Assembly (NCBI GenBank): GCA_026008535.1 | Contig: BRKX01000009.1 | Coordinates: forward strand, 63,089,720-63,153,719 | Length of the DNA: 64,000 bases | Source: Perilla frutescens | Lineage: Eukaryota > Streptophyta > Magnoliopsida > Lamiales > Lamiaceae | Reading direction: 5' to 3' | Shown: one piece after another, positions 37,202 through 49,137 of the stretch | How the letters are laid out: each line of letters opens with the position of its first letter | How positions within the stretch are numbered: the first letter of the stretch is position 1 | Made by a program: the position numbers and the translations under genes | Notes under the pieces: model-generated | The model's input: only the letters and a program-made list of their open reading frames with translations | Database searches by the model: none | Told to the model about the DNA's origin: nothing

Positions 37202-38521
37202 TGATAAGTTGCATATTTGCACCTATTTTTAGGTGATTTTCCCTTGTTTTACTAAGCTTTGTTGTGCGTTTATTGGGATTTGATGATCTTTTGAGTTTTG
37301 CAAGGGAATAAAGGTGTTTTGTAGGAAAGAAGGCTAAAATGATCATTTTGGAAACAAAAGAATTGAAGAAGTTCGAGAGGAAGAGTCCAGGAGCTTCTGG
37401 CAGATAAAGCGTGGCCACGCCTTAGTCTGCTGGCGGGATTTAATTCATAAAATCACAAGTGGGCTCAGCAGAGATTACATGGACGAAAATTCTTGCTTCC
37501 AATCTGCGATTTTTCACAAGGAAAGAGCCTTAGAGTCCAAGAAGGAGTAGAAGACTTACCATTGGGAGATAGGAGAGAGAGAATAGAATATCTAGAAGAT
37601 ACATATATATCTGGAATTAATTTTCTCTCTCAAGAGAACATGATTCGCGCCAGAAACGCTATTCACGCCATTCTTCATCTGTTTTCATATTTTTCCAGAC
37701 TTTGCTTTAATTCCAACATGATGTTCTAAATACTTTTCTAGCGAGAGGATAATCGAGACTCGGATTCTACACGTTTGTGAGATCGAATTGGTTTTATTAT
37801 AATTTATTTCTCTCTTTATTTATAAATCCTCTGTTTGTGATTTCTGTTATTATTTTAATGACTATGCAAAGTGCACGTTGTATGATTGTTAGAATGATTT
37901 CTTGCTAGTGAATTATCTAGATCCGTAATTATCTAGATTATTTGCCTAAGTAGCGCAATTGGATAGATTGGGGGTAAACAGTCCCGCTTTCGACACTTTG
38001 GGGATTTATAATCTTATCTGAGCGGGTCATCGTATGATTTTTGTGGGTTTGAATTGGTGTTTCTCTGGTTATTAATGCTGTTAGTAGATTTAATTCGATG
38101 GTCGTACCTAGGATTGTCTATTAATTAGAGAAGTAGTTAACGGTCGTACCTTGGCTGCCGAATAAGTAAGGAGAAACGAGGTTGTTAGGTCGTACCAATA
38201 GCCATAGCCAATTTAGAGAGAGAAGTGAATTATATCTGTGCATCTGTGATCAAATTGTGTAGTCCGTTGTCGAGATTATTCTTGAGCTAGATATTTCTCT
38301 TATTTGATCTTCGTTTGTCATTTTATTTCTTTGCCATTTAATTGTTTTCGTTGAATTATTTCAATTCCAGTATTCAAAACCCCCCATTTAGTTTTAGGAT
38401 TTTAGATAAAAAGATTACTATTTAATTTACCAGTCTCTGTGGTTCGACCCTGCTTGCTACTATTGCAATTTATTTGGATATTGAAAAGCAGGTTTATTTT
38501 TGTTGGTTTCGACACCCATCA
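37202..38521 (+). repeat. Element B 3' LTR
   Basis: Same length and ends as the 5' LTR. The palindrome here (37405-37424) has one mismatch (TAAAGCGTGG). Confidence 0.95.
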
Positions 38522-38585
38522 GTGGCGAAACTGCCAAACCAAGCTGCGCAGCACGCCGTCTACGCGAACTCCAAACGACTCTGAA

Positions 38586-38905
38586 TCAGTTAGCTGGTTC
38601 CCAGAACTGATCAGCCAGCTGGTTAGCAGAACTGATCAGCCAGCTGGTACCCATAACTGATCAGTCAGCTGGTTTCCAGAACTGATCAGCCAGCTGGTTC
38701 CCAGAACTGATCATCCAGCTGGTTAGCAGAACTGATCAGCCAGCTGGTTAGCAGAACTGATCAGCCAGCTAGTACCAGAACTGATCAGCCAGCTGGTTAC
38801 CAGAACTGATCAGCCAGCTGGTTCCCAGAACTGATCAGCCAGCTGGTTACCAGAACTGCTCAGCCAGCTGGTTACCAGCACTGATCAGCCAGCTGGTTCG
38901 CTTCA
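38586..38905. repeat. 25-bp tandem repeat in LTR2, thirteen copies
   Basis: The same unit as at 16677-16852 but nearly twice the copies. Several units carry single-base changes inside the palindromes (for example GATCATCC, CAGCTAG). Confidence 0.9.
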
Positions 38906-40035
38906 TCAGTTCGTTAACCGAACTGATGGGTTTCAGTCCGGAACTGATTAGCCTAAGCTCGGACTGATTTATTTCAGTTCAGATACCAAGCTTTCATCTG
39001 CTCAAAACATCTCAAACTGGACTACACATGCTTGCACATAACCAACTAATGTTCTAAAGATTAACATCATTTAAAACACCAAAAATCCACACATATACTT
39101 CTTAAGCTTAGATCTTAAAATATATGACTAAAAAGCTCATGGTTTTCGAAAATACCTTTTTAAAATAACAAAGGAGAAGAGTTGAAAGAAGCTTGAAGGA
39201 GATGAACGACTGAAACAAAGCTTCCAACGATGACGCCGGAAACCCAACGGTGAAGAGCGGATGAAGGATAGCTTGAGCTTTTCTTGACAGGGCTGTAACT
39301 TCTTGCTTCTACCACTCTCTCTCTCTCTCTCTCTGAAAAATTTGTGCAGAAAATGGGGATGAAATGGAGAAGAAGAAATGAGGAGTTGTTGTGTTTCCTT
39401 TCCCTCTTTCTCGAAAATTTTATGGCAAATGAAGGATTGAAATGGAATGAAGAAATAAGTTGGATGCCTTGCCCTTTTCTCTCGAACTTAAACCCATATT
39501 GCTAAGAATAATTCACTTACTTTAAAATAATAATTTATCTAAAATTATTTGGTTTTAAAATACCACTTCGAAATACTGGTTTTAAATTTCTCGATCGTTA
39601 AAACATCCGAACTGGAGAATATCTAATTCTCTTGGATTTTAAATCACCATGTTTAAATTATGTGAATTTAAACATTAATGACTAGAGAATATCTGATTCT
39701 CCTAATCCTAAAAACATTTATCGGAATATCTAATTCACGATAAACACACACCGCAAATTTAAAAGAATAGGAATTGAATTTATCTGAAATTGCAATTCCG
39801 GTTTTCCATAACTAAAAAGAGGATTAAACCCCAACTGGAATAATTAATTAACCTATGGGAATTAATTGATCATGAATTCCATGGAACTTAACGAATACTT
39901 TCAACCCTAATCTGACTTGAAATTATTATACTAAATAGTAATTTCAACAATTAACTGCAATTAAGCAGTAATTAATTTACGGGGTATTACATTCCACCCC
40001 CCTTAAAATAAATTTCATCCCGAAATTTACATAGC

Positions 40036-41090
40036 TTAGAGAAACAATTATGGGTATTTTGCTTTCATCTTATCCTCGAGTTCCCATGTCGCTTCTTCCT
40101 GACCATGGTGACTCCATAGGATCTTAACTAGAGGAATAGACTTGTTCCTCAACTCCTGGACTTTTCGATCCAAAATGGCTTCTGGTCTCTCTTCATAAGT
40201 TAGATCTGGATCTAACTCAATCTCACTGTGCTGGATTACATGCTTGGGATCATACACGTATTTTCTTAACTGAGAAACATGAAACACGTTATGAACATTA
40301 CCAAAACTGGGTGGTAATGCCAATCTGTACGCCACTGCGCCTATTCGCTCAAGGATCTCGTAAGGTCCTATAAAACGTGGTCGTAACTTTCCTTTTACAC
40401 CGAATCTTACTATCCCCTTGGAAGGAGATACTTTCAGAAAAAACCTTGTCCCCTACTGCAAAATGTAAATCTGTACGACATTTATCCGCATATGACTTCT
40501 GCCGACTCTAGGCTTCTTGAATCCTCTGACGGATTTTTCTGACAATTTCAATCATTTCTGACACTGAGTCTGGCCCAAGAATCCTTCGCTCACCCACTTC
40601 ATCCCAATAAAGTGGTGATCGACACTTTCGCCCATACAACGCTTCATAAGGCGCCATATTAATGGCGCTAGATAGCTATTGTTATAGGCGAACTCAATCA
40701 ACGCTAATATTTCCTCCCAGCTTTCACCCATGTCTAGGACCACGGTTCTCAACATGTCCTCTAATGTTTGGATGGTCCTTTCGGATTGTCCATCCGTTTG
40801 TGCGTGAAACGCTGTACTGAAATTGAGTTGAGTTCCCAACTCCTTCTGCAAGCTAATCCAAAATCTTGAGGTAAACTTTGAATCTCTGTCCGATGTTATC
40901 GACACCGGAACACCATGAAGGCGTACAATCTCTCTGACATAAATCTGAGCTAGCTTATTCGATCCATCCGTCACGCGAATCGGAAGGAAATGAGCTGACT
41001 TTGTGAGCCTATCAATAATGACCCATATGGCCGTATTCTCTCGTCTTGACTTGGGTAGGCCTGTCACAAAATCCATCGCTATGTGTTCTC
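40036..41090 (-). pseudogene. pol: Second, truncated copy of element A pol (integrase and chromodomain end)
   Basis: Beyond LTR2 and its polypurine tract (about 39992-40005), a second internal region begins with the pol 3' end. It carries the integrase core (MDFVTGLPKSRRENTAIWV..TSDRDSKF..QTDGQSERT) and chromodomain. It shares with the first copy the extra T near 40420 but has its own lesions: a 1-nt loss near 40670 and a TAA at 40048-40050 cutting the last residues. It has CGA where the first copy has TGA at 19190. The copy stops abruptly at about 41090, joined to peptide-array DNA. Confidence 0.85.
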
Positions 41091-42361
41091 ACTTGGATAG
41101 CATAAGTGATAATTGAAAATACTAGGATAACACATTAATTCTCATATTTTCATATTTTCTTGATTGTTCCAAAAAAAAAAGACAATCTTTTAAATTCAAA
41201 CACCTCTAAACCTACTAATTCTTTTAAGGAAAATAAATTGGGAAAAAAACCTCATAGCAGATGAAAAAACACATATGGATGTTTATTTTAAAACATATTG
41301 TAATTGGTAAACTAATTGTGATTTTATCAAACATAAAAATATGTTGCAACTTATCTATAATGTTTGCTGAATCGAGTACATCAAACTGTTAATTAGATAT
41401 GTTTCATATACATGAAAAAATAAGTTCAATATTTTATTTTTTTAATAATTTATATAATATAACTGAAAATTCTTATCGTACTATATATGATATCTATGAT
41501 AGATAGCATGAGTGATAATTGAAAATACTAGGATAACACATTAATTGTCATATTTTCATATTTTCTTGATTGTTCCAAAAAAAAAATAGACAATCTTTTA
41601 AATTCAAACACCTCTAAACCTACTAATTTTTTTAAGGAAAATAAATTGGGAAAAAAACCTCATAGCAGATGAAAAAACACATATGGATGTTTTTTTTTCT
41701 AAAACTAAAATGATATTCTAGACCATGAGGATATTATTTATAATATTTCACATTATTCAAATTTCAACAAAGCATCAGGTGATCTTCAAGTCACAAATTT
41801 TTATTTCTCATCCCGCACTCCTAACTTTCAACAAAATTTAAATATCCTAATGGGATTTCCTCTCCATTATTATCGTAGCAGATTTTCAGAATTTTCATTC
41901 AATGCTGAAAATTTCATCCAAAATGTAACGATAACGACCATTTATATCTTCATGCATTTTTTTCTTCAATTTGCACCAAACACTTCTTATAATATGTTTC
42001 TATTTCTAATTAAATATTTCCAATTAAAAATTATATATAAATCTACTTAAAGAAAAATTTATAATTATGAATTATATGAAGAAGATGCAGTTCATCATTT
42101 TTATTAATTTACTTGGTAAATGAAAAACTAATTATTCTTCTATATATAAAAAATACACACCACGAATCCGCATGTTAATTAAGACAAATATTTATCACAC
42201 TTTTCCATTTTTACTGCGTAACAGTTTTCAAATAAAAAATTACCATCTATTTAGAATTGAAATACGTATAAAGGACTACTCTTCTTGATCTATTCCAAGC
42301 AGCTAGCCATAACTTCTAAACCTAATATTGAAAATTTTAAAGGAATTAAAACGCAGAGAAT

Positions 42362-42767
42362 ATGAATAGCTTTGCTCTAGCCTCCATGCTTTGTCTAGCA
42401 GTTCTCCTTCCTTTCTTCGTCCCGTCTCTATCTCAAGGTGAGACTCAATCTCATGACCTTCTAATCATGAAATTTCATCACTCGATTAATTCTGCTAAAT
42501 TACAAAGTTGTTTATCGTATATTCTGTATATGCATGCGTTTTATATTTATTCTAACCTTATTGTTATTATTACGTTTTTTAGGGCAACCGAAATTTTGTC
42601 CAGCTCGAGATATTCCTAGAAAGGGCTCATGTGGTAGTAATGGATTGAGAGAATGCGTTTTGTTAGTTTTGGGGCAGTATCCAGCAAGCAAGATGCCCTC
42701 TAAAATTCGTTGTGTTGATGTAGGAAAAAATAAAAGCAAATGCACTAGCTCTATTGTTTGTGGCTAA
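42362..42767 (+). CDS. Defensin-like secreted cysteine-rich peptide, copy 4
   Basis: Exons are 42362-42437 and 42583-42767. The product is 86 residues with a signal peptide (MNSFALASMLCLAV) and six mature cysteines in the same spacing as copies 2 and 3. The mature region has CPARDIPRKG (Arg for the usual Pro) and YPASKM. The TATA box is at 42267-42272. No lesion is seen. It is the first gene to the right of the retrotransposon complex. Confidence 0.85.
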
Positions 42768-44198
42768 GCAAGCTCTTGAAAAAGGAAGAATCAACAAATA
42801 TGACACTTATTTTTTTCCTTTGAATAAATTGGGATTTTCGGCATTATTGGACAAATTATGGAAGTGCAAGATTTTTTTTTTTGCTTTGTTTGATATGCCA
42901 TGGGCTCATATTGAGCCTATAATCTAATGTCTTGTTTGTTTGGAAAATCGAAACTCTTGATAATGCAATGATCCAGCGTTCATTCGACACACATTGTCTA
43001 TTTACATATCACACGTTCAATGTGGGATATATATTTAATAAACAAACCGGCGATATAAAATACTTATGTAAAATATATCCAACAAGTTCTTCAAACTAAG
43101 TTGAAATGAATGGAAAATTTATTTTAAAACATATTGTAATTGGTAAACTAATTGTGATTTTATCAAACATAAAAATATGTTGCAACTTATCTATAATGTT
43201 TGCTGAATCGAGTACATCAAACTGTTAATTAGATATGTTTCATATACATGAAAAAATAATTTCAATATTTTATTTTTTTAATAATTTATATACTATAACT
43301 GAAAATTCTTATCGTACTATATATGATATGTATGATAGATAGCATGAGTGATAATTGAAAATACTAGGATAACACATGAATTGTCATATTTTCATATTTT
43401 CTTGATTGTCTCAAAAAAAAAATAGACAATCTTTTAAATTCAAACACCTCTAAACCTACTAATTCTTTTAAGGAAAATAAATTGGAAAAAAAACCTCATA
43501 GCAGATGAAAAAACACATATGGATGTTTTTTTTTTCTAAAACTAAAATTATATTCTAGACCATGAGGATATTATTTATAATATTTCACATTATTCAAATT
43601 TCAACAAAGCATCAGGTGATCTTCAAGTCACAAATTTTTATTTCTCATCCCGCACTCCTAACTTTCAACAAAATTTAAATATTCTAATGGGATTTCCTCT
43701 CCATTATTATCGTAGCAGATTTTCAGAATTTTCATTCAATGCTGAAAATTTCATCCAAAATGTAACGATAACGACCATTTATATCTTCATGCATTTTTTT
43801 CTTCAATTCATACCAAACACCACTTATAATATGTTTCTATTTCTAATTAAATATTTCCAATTAAAAATTATAAATAAATCTACTTAAAGAAAAATTTATA
43901 ATTATGAATTATATGAAGAAGATGCAGTTCATCATTTTTATTAATTTATTTGGTAAATAAAAAAATAATTATTCTTCTATATATAAAAAATACACACCAC
44001 GAATCCGCATGTTAATTAAGACAAATATTTATCACACTTTTCCATTTTTACTGCGTAACAGTTTTCAAATAAAAAATTACCATCTATTTAGAATTGAAAT
44101 ACGTATAAAGGACTACTCTTCTTGATCTATTCCAAGCAGCTAGCCATAACTTCTAAACCTAATACTGAAAAGTTTAAAGGAATTAAAACGCAGAGAAT

Positions 44199-44604
44199 AT
44201 GAATAGCTTTGCTCTAGCCTCCATGCTTTGTCTAGCAGTTCTCCTTCCTTTGTTCGTCCCGTCTCTATCTCAAGGTGAGACTCAATCTCATGACCTTCTA
44301 ATCATGAAATTTCGTCACTCGATTAATTCTGCTAAATTACAATGTTATTTATCATATATTCTGTATATGCATGCGTTTTATATTTATTCTGACCTTATTG
44401 TTATTATTATGTTTTTTAGGGCAACCGAAATTTTGTCCAGCTCCAGATATTCCTAGAAAGGGCTCATGTGGTAGTAATGGATTGAGAGAATGCGTTTTGT
44501 TAGTTTTGGGGTAGTATCCAGCAAGCAAGATGGCCTCTAAAATTCGTTGTGTTGATGTAGGAAAAAATAAAAGCAAATGCACTTGCTCTATTGTTTGTGG
44601 CTAA
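44199..44604 (+). pseudogene. Defensin-like secreted cysteine-rich peptide, copy 5 (nonsense)
   Basis: Exons are 44199-44274 and 44420-44604. The Gln codon in LVLGQ is TAG (44512-44514), ending the product after the third mature cysteine. Past the stop it differs from other copies by MAS for MPS and by an extra cysteine (TCS for TSS). The TATA box is at 44104-44109. This lesion differs from that in copy 1, so the two copies died separately. Confidence 0.85.
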
Positions 44605-46036
44605 GCAAGCTCTTGAAAAAGGAAGAATCAACAAATATGACACTTCTTTTTTTCTTTTGAATAAATTGGGATTTTCGGCATTATTGGACAAATTATGGGA
44701 GTGCAAGATTTTTTTTTTTTTTTGCTTTGTTTGATATGCCATGGGCTCATATTGAGCCTATAATCTAATGTCTTGTTTGTTTGGAAAATCGAAACTCTTG
44801 ATAATGCAATAATCCAGCGTCCATTCGACACACATTGTCTATTTACATATCACACGTTCAATGTGGGATATATATTTAATAAACAAACCAGCGATATAAA
44901 ATACTTATGTAAAATATATCCAACAAGTTCTTCAAACTAAGTTGAAACGAATGGAAAATTTATTTTAAAACATATTGTAATTGGTAAACTAATTGTGATT
45001 TTATCAAACATAAAAATATGTTGCAACTTATCTATAATGTTTGCTGAATCGAGTACATCAAACTGTTAATTAGATATGTTTCATATACATGAAAAAATAA
45101 TTTCAATATTTTATTTTTTTAATAATTTATATACTATAACTGAAAATTCTTATCGTACTATATATGATATGTATGACAGATAGCATGAGTGATAATTGAA
45201 AATACTAGGATAACACATGAATTGTCATATTTTCATATTTTCTTGATTGTTTCAAAAAAAAAAAAGACAATCTTTTAAATTCAAACACCTCTAAACCTAC
45301 TAATTATTTTAAGGAAAATAAATTGGAAAAAAAACCTCATAGCAGATGAAAAAACACATGGATGTTTTTTTTTCTAAAACTAAAATGATATTCTAGACCA
45401 TGAGGATATTATTTATAATATTTCACATTATTCAAATTTCAACAAAGCATCAGGTGATCTTCAAGTCACAAATTTTTATTTCTCATCCCGCACTCCTAAC
45501 TTTCAACAAAATTTAAATATCCTAATGGGATTTCCTCTCCATTATTATCGTAGCAGATTTTCAGAATTTTCATTCAATGCTGAAAATTTCATCCAAAATG
45601 TAACGATAATGACCATTTATATCTTCATGCATTTTTTTTCTTCAATTTGCACCAAAGTCTACTTATAATATGTTTCTATTTCTAATTAAATATTTCCAAT
45701 TAAAAATTATAAAAAAATCTACTTAAAGAAAATTTTTTAATTATGAATTATATGAAGAAGATACAGTTCATCATTTTTATTAATTTACTTGGTAAATGAA
45801 AACTAATTATTCTTCTATATATAAAAAATACACGCCACGAATCCGCATGTTAATTAAGACAAATATTTATCACACTTTTCCATTTTTACTGCGTAACAGT
45901 TTTCAAATAAAAAATTACCATCTATTTAGAATTGAAATACGTATAAAGGACTACTATTCTTGATCTATTCCAAGCAGCTAGCCATAACTTCTAAACCTAA
46001 TATTGAATGTTTTAAAGGAATTAAAACGCAGAGAAT

Positions 46037-46443
46037 ATGAATAGCTTTGCTCTCACCTCCATGCTTTGTCTAGCAGTTCTCCTTCCTTTGTTCGTCCCGT
46101 CTCTATCTCAAGGTGAGACTCAATCTCATGACCTTCTAATCATGAAATTTTCGTCACTCAATTAATTATGCTAAATTACGATGTTATTTATCATATATTA
46201 TGTATATGCATGCGTTTTATATTTATTCTAACCTTAACGTTATTATTACGTTTTTTAGGGCAACTGAAATTTTGTCCAGCTCCAGATATTCCTAGAAAGG
46301 GCTCATGTGGTAGTAATGGATTGAGAGAATGCGTTTTGTTAGTTTTGGGGCAGTATCCCGCAAGCAAGATGCCCTCTAAAATTCGTTGTGTTGATGTAGG
46401 AAAAAATAAAAGCAAATGCACTAGCTCTATTGTTTGTGGCTAA
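46037..46443 (+). CDS. Defensin-like secreted cysteine-rich peptide, copy 6
   Basis: Exons are 46037-46112 and 46259-46443; the intron is 1 bp longer than in copies 2 to 5. The 86-residue product keeps the signal peptide and all six cysteines, with QLKFC for QPKFC at the mature N-terminus. The TATA box is at 45942-45947. No lesion is seen. Confidence 0.85.
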
Positions 46444-47875
46444 GCAAGCTCTTGAAAAAGGAAGAATCAACAAATATGACACTTCTTTTTTTTCTTTTGA
46501 ATAAATTGGGATTTTCGGCATTATTGGACAAATTATGGAAGTGCAAGATTTTTTTTTTTTACTTTGTTTGATATGCCATGGGCTCATATTGAGCCTATAA
46601 TCTAATGTTTTGTTTGTTTGGAAAATCGAAACTCTTGATAATGCAATGATCCAGCGTCCATTCGACACACATTGTCTATTTACATATCACACGTTCAATG
46701 TGGGATATATATTTAATAAACAAACCGGCGATATAAAATACTTATGTAAAATATATCCAACAAGTTCTGCAAACTAAGTTGAAACGAATGGAAAATTTAT
46801 TTTAAAACATATTGTAATTGGTAAACTAATTGTGATTTTATCAAACATAAAAATATGTTGCAACTTATCTATAATGTTTGCTGAATCGAGTACATCAAAC
46901 TGTTAATTAGATATGTTTCATATACATGAAAAAATAATTTCAATATTTTATTTTTTTAATAATTTATATAATATAACTGAAAATTCTTATCGTACTATAT
47001 ATGATATGTATGATAGATAGCATGAGTTATAATTGAAAATACTAGGATAACACATTAATTGTCATATTTTCATATTTTCTTGATTGTTCCAAAAAAAAAA
47101 AGACAATCTTTTAAATTCAAACACCTCTAAACCTACTAATTCTTTTAAGGAAAATAAATTGGGAAAAAAACCTCATAGCAGATGAAAAAACACATATGGA
47201 TGTTTTTTTTTTCTAAAACTAAAATTATATTCTAGACCATCAGGATATTATTTATAATATTTCACATTATTCAAATTTCAACAAAGCATTAGGTGATCTT
47301 CAAGTCACAAATTTTTATTTCTCATCCTCCACTCCTAACTTTCAACAAAATTTAAATATCGTAATGGGATTTCCTCTCCGTTATTATCGTAGCAAATTTT
47401 CAGAATTTTCATTCAATGCTGAAAATTTCATCCAATATGTAACGATAACGACCATTTATATCTTCATTCATTTTTCTCTTCAATTTGCACTAAAGACTAC
47501 TTATAATATGTTTCTATTTCTAACTAAATATTTCCAATTAAAAATTATAAAAAAATCTACTTAAAGAAAAATTTTTAATTATGAATTATATGAAGAAGAT
47601 GCAGTTCATCATTTTTATTAATTTACTTGGTAAATGAAAAACTAATTATTCTTCTATATATAAAAAATACACACCACGAATCCGCATGTTAATTAAGACA
47701 AATATTTATCACACTTTTCCATTTTTACTGTGTAACAGTTTTCAAATAAAAAATTACCATCTATTTAGAATTGAAATACGTATAAAGGACTACTATTCTT
47801 GATCTATTCCAAGCAGCTAGCCATAACTTCTAAACCTAATATTGAAAATTTTAAAGGAATTAAAACGCAGAGAAT

Positions 47876-48288
47876 ATGAATAGCTTTGCTTTCACCTCCA
47901 TGCTTTGTCTAGCAGTTCTCCTTCCTTTGTTCGTCCCGTCTCTATCTCAAGGTGAGACTCAATCTCATGACCATCTAATCATGAAATTTCGTCACTCGAT
48001 TAATTATGCTAAATTACGATGTTATTTATCATATATTCTGTATATGCATGCGTTTTATATTTATTCTAACCTTATTGTTATTATTACGTTTTTTAGGGCA
48101 ACTGAAATTTTAAATTTTGTCCAGCTCGAGATATTCCTAGAAAGGGCTCATGTGGTAGTAATGGATTGAGAGAATGCGTTTTGTTAGTTTTGGGGCAGTA
48201 TCCAGCAAGCAAGATGGCCTCTAAAATTCGTTGTGTTGATGTAGGAAAAAATAAAAGCAAATGCACTAGCTCTATTGTTTGTGGCTAA
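47876..48288 (+). pseudogene. Defensin-like secreted cysteine-rich peptide, copy 7 (7-bp duplication)
   Basis: Exon 1 (47876-47951) is intact. Exon 2 begins at 48097, but a tandem duplication of AAATTTT just before the first mature cysteine shifts the frame and creates TAA at 48111-48113. The remaining exon 2 sequence, ending at 48288, is otherwise conserved. The TATA box is at 47781-47786. This is the third independent inactivation in the array. Confidence 0.85.
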
Positions 48289-48850
48289 GCAAGGTCTTGA
48301 AAAAGTAAGAATCAACAAATATGACACTTCTTTTTTTCTTTTGAATAAATTGGGATTTTCGGCATTATTGGACAAATTATGGAAGTGCAAGATTTTTTTT
48401 TTTTTACTTTGTTTGATATGCCATGGGCTCATATTGAGCCTATAATCTAATGTTTTGTTTGTTTGGAAAATCGAAACTCTTGATAATGCAATGATCCAGC
48501 GTCCATTCGACACACATTGTCTATTTACATATCACACGTTCAATGTGGGATATATATTTAATAAATAAACCGGTGATATAAAATACTTATGTAAAATATA
48601 TCCAACAAGTTCTGCAAACTAAGTTGAAACGAATGGAAAATTTATTTTAAAACATATTGTAATTGGTAAACTAATTGTGATTTTATCAAACATAAAAATA
48701 TGTTGCAACTTATCTATAATGTTTGCTGAATCGAGTACATCAAATTGTTAATTAGATATGTTTCATATACATGAAAAAATAATTTCAATATTTTATTTTT
48801 TTAATAATTTATATAATATAACTGAAAATTCTTATCGTACTATATATGAT

Positions 48851-49137
48851 AGACAAAAACTTGTATGAGACAGTATAACGGATCTTCTTATGTTAGACGG
48901 ATCCTTGACCCGGATCCGGATCCAAATTGTATAAATTAAAAAGAAAAAAAAAACCAACGCTACTTTCACAACCGCAATTCCTCTCCGCTGAAAACCACAT
49001 CAATCTCGGCTCTCCTCTGTCAAGGCCACTGCGTTTCTTGTCGGAGGCTTTCAAGTTTCAACCAGTCACAGTAGCTTCACACCCACCACCGAGGCCTTTG
49101 ATTAGAGATGCCGCCCACTGGATTCGCCAAAATTTGT
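48851..49137. mobile_element. Foreign insert in the last array unit
   Basis: Replaces the unit sequence between its upstream region and the end of exon 2. It starts near TGTATGAGACAGTATAACGG, has a GGATCC-rich block (CCCGGATCCGGATCC), and then a more GC-rich, gene-like stretch. An open frame at 48927-49145 runs through RPLRFLSEAFKFQPVTVAS. It looks like a captured 5' gene piece or a small non-autonomous element. No termini are identified. Confidence 0.4.

Larger units (their letters stand above)
26925..38521 (+). mobile_element. Element B: nested Athila-type LTR retrotransposon
   Basis: A complete insertion with TG...CA ends and the 5-bp target duplication GTGGC (26920-26924 and 38522-38526). 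The LTRs are both 1320 bp (26925-28244 and 37202-38521) and differ at roughly 25-30 sites by eye, about 2 percent. The interior runs primer site, gag, pol and a third Athila ORF. It lies antisense to element A. Confidence 0.95.
25393..39991 (-). mobile_element. Element A, LTR2, split by nested element B
   Basis: LTR2 starts TGTCATGACC at 25393 and ends GGGTATTACA at 39991. Its two parts (25393-26924 and 38522-39991) are interrupted by element B. It carries the same (AAT)n run, GAATAGCTCCGCTCAGCC blocks (about 26018-26191) and 25-bp repeats as LTR1. A primer site lies on its left and a polypurine tract followed by pol on its right. It therefore serves as 5' LTR for the left internal region and 3' LTR for the truncated right one. 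Confidence 0.85.
41091..48850 (+). repeat. Right part of the tandem 1.84-kb array, units 4-7
   Basis: Peptide genes at 42362, 44199, 46037 and 47876 give periods of 1837-1839 bp. The first unit is rearranged: 41091-41282 is a unit fragment that jumps at about 41282 to a later part of the unit, with short T-run homology at the join. The array ends at about 48850, where foreign sequence begins. Confidence 0.9.
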
